Positions 43,131-53,461 of a stretch of DNA of 64,000 nt are shown here, in pieces. Position 1 is the stretch's first letter. Each line of letters begins with the position of its first letter. Position numbers and translations under genes: made by a program. The stretch comes from an uncultured Selenomonadaceae bacterium (GTDB taxonomy: Bacteria; Bacillota; Negativicutes; Selenomonadales; Selenomonadaceae). Where the stretch lies: positions 43,986-107,985 of the forward strand of contig CAJOGX010000007.1 in the NCBI GenBank assembly GCA_905234175.1, given 5' to 3'. The notes under the pieces were generated by a model. It had not been told where the DNA came from, did no database searches, and saw only the letters and a list, made by a program, of their open reading frames with translations.

Positions 43131-45848
43131 ATGAGTGACTGGGAACAGAGCAAGCAGGATTTCATTGACAAGCTGTCCAACGCCGACCGCACTTTAAGCG
43201 AAATTTTTAAAATCGACGCGGAAGGTCTGGTTGTGCAGGGCGAAGAGCGCGCTGAGCTTGAGCGTCTGCAGGCGGCTAACAAAAAAGTTCTGAAGAAACT
43301 CCAGAGCCGCGAATTTACCGTGGCGATCGTCGGACTCGAAAAGGCAGGCAAGTCGACGCTCGGCAACGCGCTGATTAAATCCATGGTGCTGCCGGAATAC
43401 TCCGAGCGCTGCACCTACACCACGACCGAAATTCGTTCCGGCGATACCGACGTTGCGGAAGTTTATTTTTACAGCCGCGAAGAGTTCAACAAAAATTTCA
43501 AGCGCATGCTCAACGACGTGAAGTACCCCGACGCCGCGGACTTTTTCAACATGACGCTCGAAGCCTTTCAGCGCTATTGGAAAGCCGTTGAGACCGACCC
43601 CGACCAGCGCTCGATTTTCATGATTCACAACGGCACGACCGCCGAGGACATCAAGGCGATTCTCGAAGGCAAGAATAAAATTATCCCGCTGCTGGGTCAT
43701 TCGCCAATGAATTTCGGCTCCGAATACTGGACGGGCGCCGAAGAGTTCAACGAGTTCAAAGTTTACATTACTGGCATGAGCGGCAAAAATCCCGACGGCA
43801 GCGTTATCCGCCAGCCGCACCCCTACGCCGTCAAAAACGTCATAATCCGTTCGACGCAGCTCGCTGAAATGAGCCATCTCGTTTTGTACGACGTGCCTGG
43901 CTTCGATTCGCCGACCGAACTTCACAAGCGCCAGACTGAGGAAATGCTCAAAACGACCGACGCGATTATTTTGGTGACGAACGTTGGCGACCGCCCAAAT
44001 CTTACCGGCACCCAGCTTGACATGCTCCGCAAAGGGCAGGACGCGGACGGTATCAAGCTCAGCGCGAAGGCGTTTGTTTTCGGCAACAAAATTGACCGCG
44101 CCAGCGACGCCACTACCGCTCAAAACAATCTCGCCGCGCTCACTAACGAGGCAGTCAACAAATACCAAATCGCCCTGCTGAATCATATCGTCGGCGGCTC
44201 GGCGCGCGCGTACCTCGAAGGCGCCGGCTTAATGAGTGGCGACGTTGCAAAGCGCGTTATCGACGAGTGGCAGCTCCCGAATGGCGACGGCGTTGGCGCC
44301 CTTCATCAGAAAATGCAGCACTACTACGACAACGACCGCTTTGAAGTTATCCGCCGCCGCGCGGAAAGCACGCTCAGCAAGACCAAAGAAGTTCTGGAAA
44401 ATCTTCTGGAACGCTACAGTACCGGCGAACTGAATTATACCGATGTCAGCGCCGAAATTCTCATGGACATTCAAAGCCGCCTGCCGCAGTTTATCAAGGA
44501 CTCCAACAAAATCACGAAGTCGCATACCAGCCAGATTGTTAAGGACGCGCCGTTCACAAGCGCGCTCAAAGTCGAAATTGAAAACATTTACCCGCTGTCG
44601 GGCGCTGAATTTTGCCAGAATCTCATTCAGGACATCGAATACAGCCTGGCGATTGACCCCGACGGAATTTATCCCGCCACGACGATTAATGGCAACGTCC
44701 GCGATAAGCTCGGCAAAATTTTCGTGGAGAATATCGTTACCAGCGCCGCGCGTCTGACGATTGAGCGCCAGAAAAATCTTCGCGCGGAACTCGTCGAATC
44801 GTTTTTGAAAATCATGGGAACCGAGGACGATACGCCGAACAAAGAGGAACTCGTGGCGTCCGTCAACGAACTTTTTGACAAAATGCTGATTAAGGAAGGC
44901 GCCGACTGCAACTTCAACGCGCTGGTTGAAAGATTCGTCACGACGCTGATTCAGACGCTGATTTCCACGCCGTTCGCCGAAGATGAGCGCCTGAACAAAG
45001 TCAAAGCGACGCTGGCGGAACTTATTTCGCTGTCAGTCTATTACAACATGCCGACGCTGAAAAATAATCTGCAGCTTGAAAATATCGGCAGGGACGGCGC
45101 CAATTTCTTCTCGAAAATTCTCGTGCACGAAAGCGTTGTTTCGACGATTGCGCCGCGCGAAAAGAAAAATCCTGCCGCGAATGAAAATTTCCTGCGCGGA
45201 GTTTTTGAAGATTTCGCTGAGGACGTGCAGATAAATCTTGAAACTCTTCCGCTGAATCGCTGGGCGCAGACACTCACCGACGCCGGAATTAATCTCGTCG
45301 ACATTCAGTCCGACCCGAAAATCAAGGGCAAGGACAAATTCGGCAACCGCCTCGAAAATCTGTTCAACCTCAACTGGCAGAATCTTTCCGACGATCAGCG
45401 CGTTCAGGCTATCGACAATCTCGTCAACTCTTACGCCAAAACGGGAGCCACCGCCGCTACTGCCGAGACCGCTGAGCAGTTCCCCGCGCAGCTCGACGAA
45501 CTTCATGAAATGGCGAAAAAGCTCAAGCGTATGCGCAGCAAGGACGATATGACGGCGATTCTCGACGCGGACATTGAAATTCTGCGCGACATTACCGCCA
45601 AGGCTGTTATCAACGCGATTGGGCTGGAGCGCGCGTTCATTTCTGTCGTCACCAAAAACGTCGAGCTGATTCGTGAGCACCTGCAGGCTGGCGACGGCGC
45701 TAAGGAATTTCGCGCGTGGATTCGCAACAACGCCGCTAAGATGATGCCTTCGCAGTTCGCGCAGATTATCGAGCAGGGCGCAATTCGCGAAAACCGCAAG
45801 GCTATCGTCAACTCTATCAAGGTCATGCAGAGTAAGATGGATATTTAA
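43131..45848 (+). CDS. Dynamin-family GTPase
   Basis: 905 residues from the ATG at 43131, ten bases after AAGGGAG. G1 is GLEKAGKSTLGNAL near residue 67, followed by a switch threonine-rich segment (CTYTTTEIRSG). G3 is YDVPGFDSPTE near 253 and G4 is FGNKIDRA near 318. The remaining 550 residues are helical, as expected for stalk and middle domains; I see no strong transmembrane segment, so membrane contact may be peripheral. Bacterial dynamins remodel or protect membranes, including during phage attack. The gene stands alone, with its own promoter and a hairpin terminator, which argues for a self-sufficient role or an unlinked partner. Confidence 0.88.
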   Translation: MSDWEQSKQDFIDKLSNADRTLSEIFKIDAEGLVVQGEERAELERLQAANKKVLKKLQSREFTVAIVGLEKAGKSTLGNALIKSMVLPEYSERCTYTTTEIRSGDTDVAEVYFYSREEFNKNFKRMLNDVKYPDAADFFNMTLEAFQRYWKAVETDPDQRSIFMIHNGTTAEDIKAILEGKNKIIPLLGHSPMNFGSEYWTGAEEFNEFKVYITGMSGKNPDGSVIRQPHPYAVKNVIIRSTQLAEMSHLVLYDVPGFDSPTELHKRQTEEMLKTTDAIILVTNVGDRPNLTGTQLDMLRKGQDADGIKLSAKAFVFGNKIDRASDATTAQNNLAALTNEAVNKYQIALLNHIVGGSARAYLEGAGLMSGDVAKRVIDEWQLPNGDGVGALHQKMQHYYDNDRFEVIRRRAESTLSKTKEVLENLLERYSTGELNYTDVSAEILMDIQSRLPQFIKDSNKITKSHTSQIVKDAPFTSALKVEIENIYPLSGAEFCQNLIQDIEYSLAIDPDGIYPATTINGNVRDKLGKIFVENIVTSAARLTIERQKNLRAELVESFLKIMGTEDDTPNKEELVASVNELFDKMLIKEGADCNFNALVERFVTTLIQTLISTPFAEDERLNKVKATLAELISLSVYYNMPTLKNNLQLENIGRDGANFFSKILVHESVVSTIAPREKKNPAANENFLRGVFEDFAEDVQINLETLPLNRWAQTLTDAGINLVDIQSDPKIKGKDKFGNRLENLFNLNWQNLSDDQRVQAIDNLVNSYAKTGATAATAETAEQFPAQLDELHEMAKKLKRMRSKDDMTAILDADIEILRDITAKAVINAIGLERAFISVVTKNVELIREHLQAGDGAKEFRAWIRNNAAKMMPSQFAQIIEQGAIRENRKAIVNSIKVMQSKMDI

Positions 45849-46013
45849 GCGTTTTACGGCATTTCTTTTGAAAAAGAAACGCCTGGCAAAGAAAACTTCC
45901 GCCCGTCAGGATTTTTCGCGTTCAGCCTCACTGTCAGTCAGCGTTGCTCCCGCGCGCGCAACGTCCCTCTCTCAGTGAGCGTCTACGTCAAAAATTTATG
46001 ACGGGCGTTTTTT
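45849..46013 (+). repeat. Two nested hairpins: terminator plus long imperfect palindrome
   Basis: A first hairpin pairs GCGTTT (45849) with AAACGC (45877) around TTCTTTT/AAAAAGAA. A second spans 45900-46007: CGCCCGTCA pairs perfectly with TGACGGGCG, and inner segments also pair (ATTTTT/AAAAAT, CTCACTG/CAGTGAG, GCGTTG/CAACGT), followed by six T. The 108-base element is longer and more layered than a normal terminator and resembles a small MITE-like or structured RNA element. It also serves as the end of both convergent genes. Confidence 0.6.
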
Positions 46014-46030
46014 CAATTTGCGTTTATTTC

Positions 46031-46936
46031 TTAGTGCGACTTTGTTTTAAACCTGCCGCCAACAATATCGTGCACGGCGTTAATCGTGACAAACGCGCGC
46101 TCGTCCATGGAAAGCACAATGTCTTTAACTTTTGTGACTTCCAGCCGGTTGACGACGCAGTACAGAATTTCTTTAGGAAGTTTGGTGTAGCCGCCCTGCC
46201 CGTGCAAAATCGTCACGCCGCGCCCAAGCTGCCGGTTCAGCTCGTCGGTAACCTCAATCGGCAAATCGGTAACAATCATCACCGCGTAAGTTTCGTCAAG
46301 ACCCTTCGTCACCACGTCAATCATTTTCGCAATGACGAAGTACGCAACCAGCGAGTACATTGCCTTATCCCAGCCGAATAAAAGTCCCGCGCCGCTCAAA
46401 ATAAAAAGGTTTATGAACATGACGACTTCGCCGACGGAAAATGGCGAATGCTTGTCCACGATTATCGCAACGATTTCCGTGCCGTCGAGCGAGCCGCCCG
46501 CCCGCATGATTATTCCTACGCCAATCCCGTCGATTATTCCCCCGAATATCGCCGCCAGAAACGGGTCGTTCGTGACTTTCTGGAACGTCGCCGCGTACTC
46601 CGAGCACAGACTCAGCATGATTACCGCCACAACCGTCGCCACTGCAAAATTTTTCCCGATGTGCTTCGCCCCGATGTACAGGAACGGCAGATTCAGCACC
46701 ACCAGAAATATTCCGAACGGCACGTTGTCGAACATGTAGTGCCCCATTATCGACAGCCCCACAACGCCGCCGTCTATGACCTGGTTCGGTATCAGAAAGA
46801 GCTCCAGCCCTATCGACGCGATTATCGCGCCAATCAAAAGCTGCACGCCCTGCAAAATTATTCGCTGCAAATTTTTTCCGTGCCGCAGTCTCACCGCATT
46901 TTTATTTACTTCGTCCGCTCTTCCTTCGTTGTCCAA
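46031..46936 (-). CDS. YitT-family membrane protein (DUF161/DUF2179)
   Basis: 301 residues from a TTG at 46936 behind GGGAGG. Five or six membrane helices are visible, beginning GVQLLIGAIIASIGLELFLIP and NQVIDGGVVGLSIMG, the signature region of YitT/DUF161. The soluble C-terminal domain (AVMIVTDLPIEVTDELN, GRGVTILHGQGGYT) is DUF2179. Members are widespread in Firmicutes; some affect transport of sugars, but the substrate is unknown. A consensus promoter (TTGCGA-17-TATAAT) precedes it, overlapping back-to-back with that of the carboxypeptidase gene. Confidence 0.9.
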   Translation of the reverse strand: MDNEGRADEVNKNAVRLRHGKNLQRIILQGVQLLIGAIIASIGLELFLIPNQVIDGGVVGLSIMGHYMFDNVPFGIFLVVLNLPFLYIGAKHIGKNFAVATVVAVIMLSLCSEYAATFQKVTNDPFLAAIFGGIIDGIGVGIIMRAGGSLDGTEIVAIIVDKHSPFSVGEVVMFINLFILSGAGLLFGWDKAMYSLVAYFVIAKMIDVVTKGLDETYAVMIVTDLPIEVTDELNRQLGRGVTILHGQGGYTKLPKEILYCVVNRLEVTKVKDIVLSMDERAFVTINAVHDIVGGRFKTKSH

Positions 46937-46964
46937 ATTAATTCCTCCCGCTAAAATTTTTTCA

Positions 46965-46993
46965 ATTATAATTCTCTCTGCCGCCCTTCGCAA
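46965..46993 (-). promoter_or_regulatory. Promoter of the YitT gene
   Basis: Minus strand -35 TTGCGA (46993-46988), 17-base spacer, -10 TATAAT (46970-46965). It abuts the divergent carboxypeptidase promoter, so the two may be co-regulated or interfere. Confidence 0.65.
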
Positions 46994-46995
46994 GG

Positions 46996-47024
46996 TTGAC
47001 GTTCAGGGAATTTTCATGTACAAT
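46996..47024 (+). promoter_or_regulatory. Promoter of the D-Ala-D-Ala carboxypeptidase gene
   Basis: -35 TTGACG, 17-base spacer ending in ATG, -10 TACAAT, 22 bases before the start codon. Confidence 0.7.
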
Positions 47025-47046
47025 CTAAAAAAAGGAGTGAGCGGCG

Positions 47047-48219
47047 ATGATTAGAATTTTATCAGCAATAATAATTTCGGTGGCGATAATTTTCAGCGGG
47101 GACGTGGCGGCGGCGCCCAAGAAGCCAACGATTTCGGCGGACTCGGCGATAGTGATTGAGGCGACGACGGGGCGGGTTATCTACGAAAAAAATGCAGACG
47201 TAGTTAGGCCACCGGCGAGCATGACGAAAATGATGACGTGCATTCTGGGGCTGGAAAATTTGCCGCCGAATGAGGAAATTATAATTTCGCAGTCGGCGCA
47301 GGACACGGCGTACCCTGAGCTGGATTTAATGGCGGGCGACGTGCTTCCGGCGAACGAACTGCTGATGGGATTGATGCTGGTTTCGGACAACGGCGGCGCT
47401 GTAGCGATTGCGCAGGCGGTTGCTGGGAGCGTGCCTGCCTTCGCGGAAATGATGAACGACAAGGCGTGGGAAATTGGCTGCACGAATACGAATTTCGTGA
47501 ACCCGAACGGTCTGCCTGCGGCTAACCACTACTCTACGGCGCGCGATATGGCGCTGATTGCGGCGTACTGCATGACGAACTGGGATTTCCGCGACATTGT
47601 TTCGACGAAGCGCGAGACGATTCACTGGATGAATCCTTCCGACGTGACGGTTAAGGTCGAAAATTCCAACAAGCTCCTCGGCAGTTACAAGGGCGCCAAC
47701 GGGATTAAAACCGGCTGGACGAGCGCGGCGGGTGGCTGTCTGGCGGCTTCGGCACTTCGCGGCGAAATTGAACTCATTGCGATTATCATGCACTCGGAAG
47801 ACGTGGACACGCGCTTTGACGACGCTAAAAAACTTCTCGACTACGGTTTTTCCCGCGTCAGCCAGATTTACGGTATCAGCGTGGACAGCGCCTCGCAAAA
47901 TGTTTTCGTGAAAAACGGCGAGCAGGCAACCATTGAAGTCGGTCCCGAATCGAATTTGACCTTCCCGCTGCTTGACGACGAATTTGAAGGAAAACTCAGC
48001 GTCGATTACGAAATTCCCAGAGTTCTCGAAGCCGGAATTAAAACTGGCGACGCCGTTGGCAGGGCGGTTCTCAAATACGACGGCAGGGAAGTTGCCAGCG
48101 TGCCCGTCGTTGCGCGCGAAAATGTTGAACGCGGCTCCAACGTGGTTTCAAAAATTATCGGCTGGACTGAGCCGCTGATTACCGTCGCACAGGATTTTTT
48201 GACGGTCTGGCTCGCTTAA
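47047..48219 (+). CDS. dacF: D-alanyl-D-alanine carboxypeptidase (class A-type low-mass PBP, DacF-like)
   Basis: 390 residues with a signal peptide (ILSAIIISVAIIFSGDVAAA). The penicillin-binding triad is complete: SMTK (PPASMTKMM), SDN in LVSDNGGAVAIA, and KTG in GIKTGWTSAAGG. A beta-rich C-terminal domain (residues 285-360) and an amphipathic end helix (IGWTEPLITVAQDFLTVWL) match membrane-anchored DacA/DacF proteins. It trims the terminal D-Ala from peptidoglycan pentapeptides outside the cytoplasmic membrane. The ATG follows AAAGGAGTGAG. An ABC ATPase gene starts four bases after the stop. Confidence 0.95.
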   Translation: MIRILSAIIISVAIIFSGDVAAAPKKPTISADSAIVIEATTGRVIYEKNADVVRPPASMTKMMTCILGLENLPPNEEIIISQSAQDTAYPELDLMAGDVLPANELLMGLMLVSDNGGAVAIAQAVAGSVPAFAEMMNDKAWEIGCTNTNFVNPNGLPAANHYSTARDMALIAAYCMTNWDFRDIVSTKRETIHWMNPSDVTVKVENSNKLLGSYKGANGIKTGWTSAAGGCLAASALRGEIELIAIIMHSEDVDTRFDDAKKLLDYGFSRVSQIYGISVDSASQNVFVKNGEQATIEVGPESNLTFPLLDDEFEGKLSVDYEIPRVLEAGIKTGDAVGRAVLKYDGREVASVPVVARENVERGSNVVSKIIGWTEPLITVAQDFLTVWLA

Positions 48220-48223
48220 TCAG

Positions 48224-48916
48224 ATGATTCGACTTGATAACGTTACGAAAAAATTTGGCGAAAAAGTTGCCGTTGACGGCTTGAGTTTTGAAATTCAGCG
48301 CGGCGAGGTTTTCGGTCTGCTCGGTAAGAACGGCGCCGGTAAAACTACCACAATTAAAATGCTGACGCTCCAGCTCAAACCGACCGCCGGCAATATTTTT
48401 TTTCCCGCCGCTGATTTACTCGAAGTCAAAAGTTTAATCGGGCTCGTGCCGCAGCATTTGAACTTCGACCAGGATTTGACCGTTGGAGAAAATTTGGAAC
48501 TGCACGCGCGGCTTCACCACCTGCCGAGCGCAGAAAGAAAATCGCGCATCGCTGAACTCCTGCGCTTCGTGGAGCTCGAATCGGTGCGCAATTCTTTTGT
48601 AAAAAATCTTTCCGGCGGAATGAAACGGCGCCTGCTAATCGTCCGCGCGCTTATTCATCGGCCGCAAATTTTATTTCTGGACGAACCGACCGTCGCGCTC
48701 GACCCGCAGGTACGCCGGAAAATCTGGGAACTCATTCAAAATTTAAAAGCGCAGGGAATCACAATCCTGCTGACGACGCACTATATCGAAGAGGCGGAAT
48801 TTCTGTGCGACCGCGTGGCAATTTTGAACGCAGGAAAATTAGTCGCGCTGGATTCGGTGAAAAATTTATGCGCGGGCAAATCGCTGGAGGAAGTTTTTAT
48901 CGCGCTGACAAAATAA
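48224..48916 (+). CDS. ABC transporter ATP-binding protein
   Basis: 230 residues. Walker A is GLLGKNGAGKTTT, the Q-loop VPQHLNFDQDLT, the signature LSGGMKRRL, Walker B ILFLDEPTVALDPQ and the H-loop LTTHYIEEAE. This is the CcmA/drug-exporter-like class (DrrA type). It is shorter than most (300 residues) and ends soon after the H-loop region. No permease gene adjoins; the next gene is clpB with its own promoter. It may energise an unlinked permease. It starts four bases after dacF, so the two are co-transcribed. Confidence 0.9.
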   Translation: MIRLDNVTKKFGEKVAVDGLSFEIQRGEVFGLLGKNGAGKTTTIKMLTLQLKPTAGNIFFPAADLLEVKSLIGLVPQHLNFDQDLTVGENLELHARLHHLPSAERKSRIAELLRFVELESVRNSFVKNLSGGMKRRLLIVRALIHRPQILFLDEPTVALDPQVRRKIWELIQNLKAQGITILLTTHYIEEAEFLCDRVAILNAGKLVALDSVKNLCAGKSLEEVFIALTK

Positions 48917-48931
48917 GTTTGACTTTACCTG

Positions 48932-48960
48932 TTGACATTTTGTCTAATTCGTGCTATTCT
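48932..48960 (+). promoter_or_regulatory. Strong promoter of clpB
   Basis: Consensus -35 TTGACA (48932-48937), 17-base spacer carrying TGC before the -10, and -10 TATTCT (48955-48960). No CIRCE or CtsR operator is visible around it. Confidence 0.8.
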
Positions 48961-48998
48961 TACGGCGTGAAAAAGATTTTAAACTGGAGCTGATAAAA

Positions 48999-51620
48999 AT
49001 GGCAGGAGAAAAATATACAACGAAGGCAATAGCGGCAATGCAGGCGGCGCAGCAGCTGGCGGCAATGCGATACAATCAGGAATTTAATTCGGTGCATTTG
49101 CTTTTGGCGCTGGCGAAGGAGCCGGAAGGGTTGCTGGCGACGATTTTCGCGGAGTGCGAAACGGATTTGCCGATGTTAAAGGTTAAACTGGAAGCCGAAT
49201 TGAACAAGATTCCGAGCGTAAAAGGACAGGAACGCCTGACGATGGGCGTTGATTTGGCGCGCGTCGTTGGCAAGGCGAATGAGTATTCAAAGTCCATGCA
49301 CGACGAATACATTAGCACGGAACATTTACTTTTGGCGGTTGTCACTGACGGCAGCGCGGAAGTTCAGGCGATTGCCAAAGAGTTCAAGCTGACGCGCAGC
49401 AGGATTGACGATGCGATTAAAAAGAATCGCCGCCAGAATGTTACCAGCGAAAACCCCGAAGAAGTTTTTCAGGTGCTGGATAAATTTGGGCGCGACTTGA
49501 CGCAGGCGGCGCGCGCTGGCAAGCTTGACCCAGTGATTGGGCGCGACGAGGAAATTCGCCGTACGATTGAAATTCTCAGCCGCCGCACGAAAAATAATCC
49601 GGTGCTTATCGGCGAGCCTGGCGTTGGCAAAACGGCTATCGTCGAAGGCCTTGCGCGCAGGATTATCGCCGGTGACGTTCCCGAATCGCTGAAAAATAAA
49701 ACGCTCTACGCGCTTGACATGGCGTCGCTGATTGCCGGCGCTAAGTTCCGTGGCGAGTTCGAGGAACGTCTGAAAACTGTGCTGGGCGAAATTTCCAAAT
49801 CCGACGGTCAGATTTTGCTTTTCATCGACGAAGTTCACACGGTCGTTGGCGCGGGCAAGGCGGACGGCGCGATTGACGCAGGCAATATTCTCAAGCCCAT
49901 GCTGGCGCGCGGCGAACTGCGGTGCATTGGCGCAACCACGCTCAATGAGTACCGCAAATACATCGAAAAGGATACCGCGCTTGAACGCAGATTCCAGCCG
50001 GTTTTGGTCGGCGAACCGACGGTTGAGGACACGATAACGATTCTGCGCGGTTTGAAGGAGCGCTACGAAGTTCACCACGGCGTTCGCATTCGTGACGCGG
50101 CGCTGGTTGCGGCGGCAACGCTTTCAGACCGTTACATTTCCGACAGATTTTTGCCGGACAAGGCGATAGATTTGGTCGACGAGGCGGCGGCGAAACTGCG
50201 CACGGAAATTGAGTCACTGCCCGCGCCGATTGACGAAATTCGTCGGAAAACCATGCAGCTGGAAATTGAGGAGCAGGCGCTCAAAAAGGAAAACGACGCT
50301 GCGTCCAAGGAAAAACTGCAGGCGATTCGCGACGAAATTGCTGAACTGCAGGCGAACGAAAAAGTCCTGCGCGATAAGTGGGAGGCGGAAAAGCAGTCAA
50401 TCCTCCGCGTCCGCGCGATTAAAAAGGAAATCGACGACGTGAATAACGAAATGGCGGCGGCTGAGCGCGCTTATGACCTGCAGAAACTTTCCGAACTCAA
50501 GTATGGCAAGCTGCCCGAGCTCATGAAAACCATGCAGAACGTCGAAAAGGAAATCGCTGAGCACAACAAGGGCGAGCGCCTTTTGAAGGAGGAAGTCGGC
50601 GAGGAAGATATTGCGAAGGTCGTCAGCCGCTGGACGGGCATTCCCGTGACGAAGATGATGACCGGCGAGCGCGAAAAACTTCTGCACCTTGAAGACACTT
50701 TGCACAAGCGCGTTGTCGGGCAGGACGAAGCCGTTAAGGTCGTCAGCGAAGCGATTCTGCGGGCGCGCGCCGGAATTAAAGACCCCAACCGCCCAATCGG
50801 TTCGTTCATTTTCCTCGGACCTACCGGCGTCGGTAAAACTGAGCTGGCGAAAACTTTGGCGGAAGCGCTCTTTGACGACGAGCGCAGCATTATCCGCGTC
50901 GATATGAGCGAGTTCATGGAAAAACACACCGTCGCCAGACTTATCGGCGCGCCTCCTGGCTACGTCGGCTACGAAGAAGGCGGCCAGCTCACCGAGGCCG
51001 TACGCCGCCGCCCCTACAGCGTCATTCTGCTTGACGAAATTGAAAAGGCTCACCGCGACGTTTTCAACGTGCTGTTGCAGATTCTTGACGACGGGCGTTT
51101 AACGGACGGCAAAGGCCGCGTCGTGAATTTCAAAAACACCGTGATTATCATGACCAGCAACCTCGGCTCGCAGGAAATTTTGCAGCGCGCGAAAATCGGT
51201 TTCATCACCAACAAAGATTTTCAGGAGGCGGAAAGCGTCATCAAGGACATGCTCAAGGAATATTTCCGCCCCGAATTTCTCAATCGCGTCGACGATATTG
51301 TTGTGTTCAAGTCGCTGGCGAAGGAACAGGTTAAGGCTATAGCGGAAATTCTGCTGAAAAATCTCAGCGCGCGCCTCGAAAAGCAGACGAATATTATTCT
51401 GACGTGGACGGAACAGGCAGTTGAAGCGCTGGCGTCGCAGGGGTTCGACCCGAATTTCGGCGCCAGACCTTTGCGCAGACTTCTCAGTCGCACCGTCGAA
51501 ACTGAACTCAGCAAAAAAATTATCGCCGGTGACGTGAAGGACGGCGATACCGTTGAAATTGACTTCGACGGCAATGCGTTCACGTTCCGCGCGACTCCTA
51601 AGGTTTCGCTCGAAAAATAA
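48999..51620 (+). CDS. clpB: ATP-dependent disaggregase ClpB
   Basis: 873 residues from the ATG at 48999 ([15 protein letters not shown]), the normal ClpB length. A Clp N-domain repeat (1-145) is followed by AAA1 with [15 protein letters not shown] and [13 protein letters not shown]. The coiled middle domain (about 410-525) is typical of ClpB, and AAA2 has [16 protein letters not shown] and [13 protein letters not shown]. It extracts proteins from aggregates with the DnaK system. An upstream open frame exists but lacks a ribosome site and would start inside the promoter. A terminator follows. Confidence 0.97.
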   Translation: MAGEKYTTKAIAAMQAAQQLAAMRYNQEFNSVHLLLALAKEPEGLLATIFAECETDLPMLKVKLEAELNKIPSVKGQERLTMGVDLARVVGKANEYSKSMHDEYISTEHLLLAVVTDGSAEVQAIAKEFKLTRSRIDDAIKKNRRQNVTSENPEEVFQVLDKFGRDLTQAARAGKLDPVIGRDEEIRRTIEILSRRTKNNPVLIGEPGVGKTAIVEGLARRIIAGDVPESLKNKTLYALDMASLIAGAKFRGEFEERLKTVLGEISKSDGQILLFIDEVHTVVGAGKADGAIDAGNILKPMLARGELRCIGATTLNEYRKYIEKDTALERRFQPVLVGEPTVEDTITILRGLKERYEVHHGVRIRDAALVAAATLSDRYISDRFLPDKAIDLVDEAAAKLRTEIESLPAPIDEIRRKTMQLEIEEQALKKENDAASKEKLQAIRDEIAELQANEKVLRDKWEAEKQSILRVRAIKKEIDDVNNEMAAAERAYDLQKLSELKYGKLPELMKTMQNVEKEIAEHNKGERLLKEEVGEEDIAKVVSRWTGIPVTKMMTGEREKLLHLEDTLHKRVVGQDEAVKVVSEAILRARAGIKDPNRPIGSFIFLGPTGVGKTELAKTLAEALFDDERSIIRVDMSEFMEKHTVARLIGAPPGYVGYEEGGQLTEAVRRRPYSVILLDEIEKAHRDVFNVLLQILDDGRLTDGKGRVVNFKNTVIIMTSNLGSQEILQRAKIGFITNKDFQEAESVIKDMLKEYFRPEFLNRVDDIVVFKSLAKEQVKAIAEILLKNLSARLEKQTNIILTWTEQAVEALASQGFDPNFGARPLRRLLSRTVETELSKKIIAGDVKDGDTVEIDFDGNAFTFRATPKVSLEK

Positions 51621-51634
51621 TTTTAAATTCCCAG

Positions 51635-51661
51635 CTCCGGCTTCGGTCGGAGTTTTTTTTT
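51635..51661. terminator. Terminator after clpB
   Basis: Stem CTCCG/CGGAG extended by the inner GCTTCGGT pairing, followed by nine T; lies between convergent clpB and the chemotaxis receptor. Confidence 0.75.
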
Positions 51662-53344
51662 TCAGATTTTGAACTTTGCAACTTCGGCGTGCATATCTTC
51701 CGCGAGTTTGGCAAGAGTCTTACTGGCCTCGGAAATTTCGTTAATCATAGCGGTTTGTTCCTCGGCGGCGGCGCTTACGGAAGTTGCGTTTTCGCTGGAC
51801 TGTTTCGTAATTTCCTGCGTGCGGTTGACGGCCTCGGAAATTTCGTCGCTGTGCGTGTTGACTTCCTCAATCTGAATCATGCTGTCGACGACGTTCATTG
51901 CGAGCTTTTCAACCTGCGCGCCAATGTTCTGGAAAGCCTCGCTGGTCGCCATAACCGAATCCATACCGTCCTGAACGCCCTCGTTGCCGTGGCTGATAGA
52001 CTCGACGGCGGCGGCGGTATCCTGCTGAATTGACGCGATAAGCTCAGAAATACTGGCGGCGGCGCTGCTTGACTGTTCCGCCAGCTTGCGAACTTCATCT
52101 GCGACAACTGCAAAGCCGCGCCCGTGTTCGCCCGCGCGAGCCGCTTCAATCGCCGCGTTCAGCGCCAAAAGATTAGTCTGGTCAGCGATTGCGGAAATGG
52201 TCTTGACGATTTCGCCAATTTCGTCTGAGCGCTTGCCCAGATTCCCGACGACCTCAACCGACGAATGAACCTGCTCGGAAATATTTTTCATGACATCAAT
52301 CGCGGTAGAAATTTTTTCCTGGCCTGTAACGGTACTCTTCGCGCTTTCGGCGGCGACCAAATCCATAGCTATCGCGCCGTCGTAGAGCGCCTGCATTTTC
52401 TCGCGCAGGTTCTGAATAATTTCCTGCAGATTGTTGACGTTGCTGGTCTGCTCGTCCGCCTGCTCAGTCATTTCGACGGTGCTTTGAGCCATCATGTTAA
52501 TCGACTGCGTGCCCTGCTGCGCGGCGTCAGTCAGTTCGCGCGAGGAACTTGCAATCATCTCGGAATTTTGAACAATATCTTTTATCAGCGCCTTCAGCTT
52601 GAACTTCATATCGTTGACGGCGTGAGCCAGCGCGCCAATTTCTCTGTCGCCAGCTTCCAGATCGTCAATGCGCAAATCGCCGTCCGCAATTTTTTTCGTA
52701 GCCTCTACAACGCGTTCCAGCGCGCCAAGAAGTTTCCCGACGAAAATATTTGAAAGTACCACGCAGCCCACGACAATCGCCGCAAGCGCCAGAATTATCG
52801 ACGTAACTAGGCTGTGAACCGCGTCATCCATTTCGTGCACGCTCACGCCTACGAAAATCATTCCAATAATTTTTCCGGCAGAATCTTTAATCGGCTGGTA
52901 CGCGGCGTGGTGCTCTTCGCCCATGACGTTCGCCGTGCCGAGGAAATTTTCGCCGCCCGTCAGCACGCGGCTTGCAACTTCAGCCGACGCCTTAGTTCCA
53001 ACCTGCCGCTTGCCGCTTTCGTCCTTGACGTTCGTCGCAACGCGCGTATCGCCGCTGAAAATCGTCACCTTGCCGCCAGTCACCTGCGCCAGCGAATCAA
53101 CAATTTCGTCCGCGCCGCTCATTTTCGTTTCGCCCTTGTAAAGTTCGCCGCCGCGCAAATTCCATTCGCCTGGGTAGCGGTAGTTTATAATTTCCGCCAA
53201 AGATTTAACGTCCGACGCGGCTTTCATGTCCATCGCCTTTGAAAATCCGCTCTGCGCGCTCCTATAGCCCAAAATCCCCATGATAACGCACGCCACGATT
53301 ACCAGCGCGTTTACAGCCAAAACGACTCTGCCTTTGAGACCCAT
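51662..53344 (-). CDS. Methyl-accepting chemotaxis protein with single Cache-type sensor
   Basis: 560 residues. A first membrane helix ([20 protein letters not shown]) precedes an extracytoplasmic sensor of about 150 residues with [35 protein letters not shown] and a GVSVHE end, the layout of sCache_3/Cache domains. The second helix is [24 protein letters not shown] follows ([19 protein letters not shown]), then the signalling domain with the conserved hairpin tip ([20 protein letters not shown] cut at EVRKLAEQS). It senses small ligands and controls CheA. No che gene is nearby, so the receptor is solitary. The ATG follows GGAGGCGA. Confidence 0.95.
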   Translation of the reverse strand: MGLKGRVVLAVNALVIVACVIMGILGYRSAQSGFSKAMDMKAASDVKSLAEIINYRYPGEWNLRGGELYKGETKMSGADEIVDSLAQVTGGKVTIFSGDTRVATNVKDESGKRQVGTKASAEVASRVLTGGENFLGTANVMGEEHHAAYQPIKDSAGKIIGMIFVGVSVHEMDDAVHSLVTSIILALAAIVVGCVVLSNIFVGKLLGALERVVEATKKIADGDLRIDDLEAGDREIGALAHAVNDMKFKLKALIKDIVQNSEMIASSSRELTDAAQQGTQSINMMAQSTVEMTEQADEQTSNVNNLQEIIQNLREKMQALYDGAIAMDLVAAESAKSTVTGQEKISTAIDVMKNISEQVHSSVEVVGNLGKRSDEIGEIVKTISAIADQTNLLALNAAIEAARAGEHGRGFAVVADEVRKLAEQSSSAAASISELIASIQQDTAAAVESISHGNEGVQDGMDSVMATSEAFQNIGAQVEKLAMNVVDSMIQIEEVNTHSDEISEAVNRTQEITKQSSENATSVSAAAEEQTAMINEISEASKTLAKLAEDMHAEVAKFKI

Positions 53345-53407
53345 TCCAAATCGCCTCCTAAAAAAATGCCTGCCGTTTTATTCCAAATTCGCGCGGGAAT
53401 TTCCTGC

Positions 53408-53447
53408 AAAAAAAATGGCAGCAGTTGAAAAATTTCAGCCGCTGCCA
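53408..53447 (-). terminator. Terminator after the P-type ATPase gene
   Basis: Minus strand stem TGGCAGC/GCTGCCA, continuing as TGAAA/TTTCA, followed by eight T. Confidence 0.85.
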
Positions 53448-53461
53448 GTGAGAAAAAATTT

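Noticed and set aside
48929..49000. CIRCE or CtsR heat-shock operator before clpB
   Set aside because: No TTAGCACTC inverted repeat or CtsR heptamer repeat is present; only a sigma-A-type promoter is seen.
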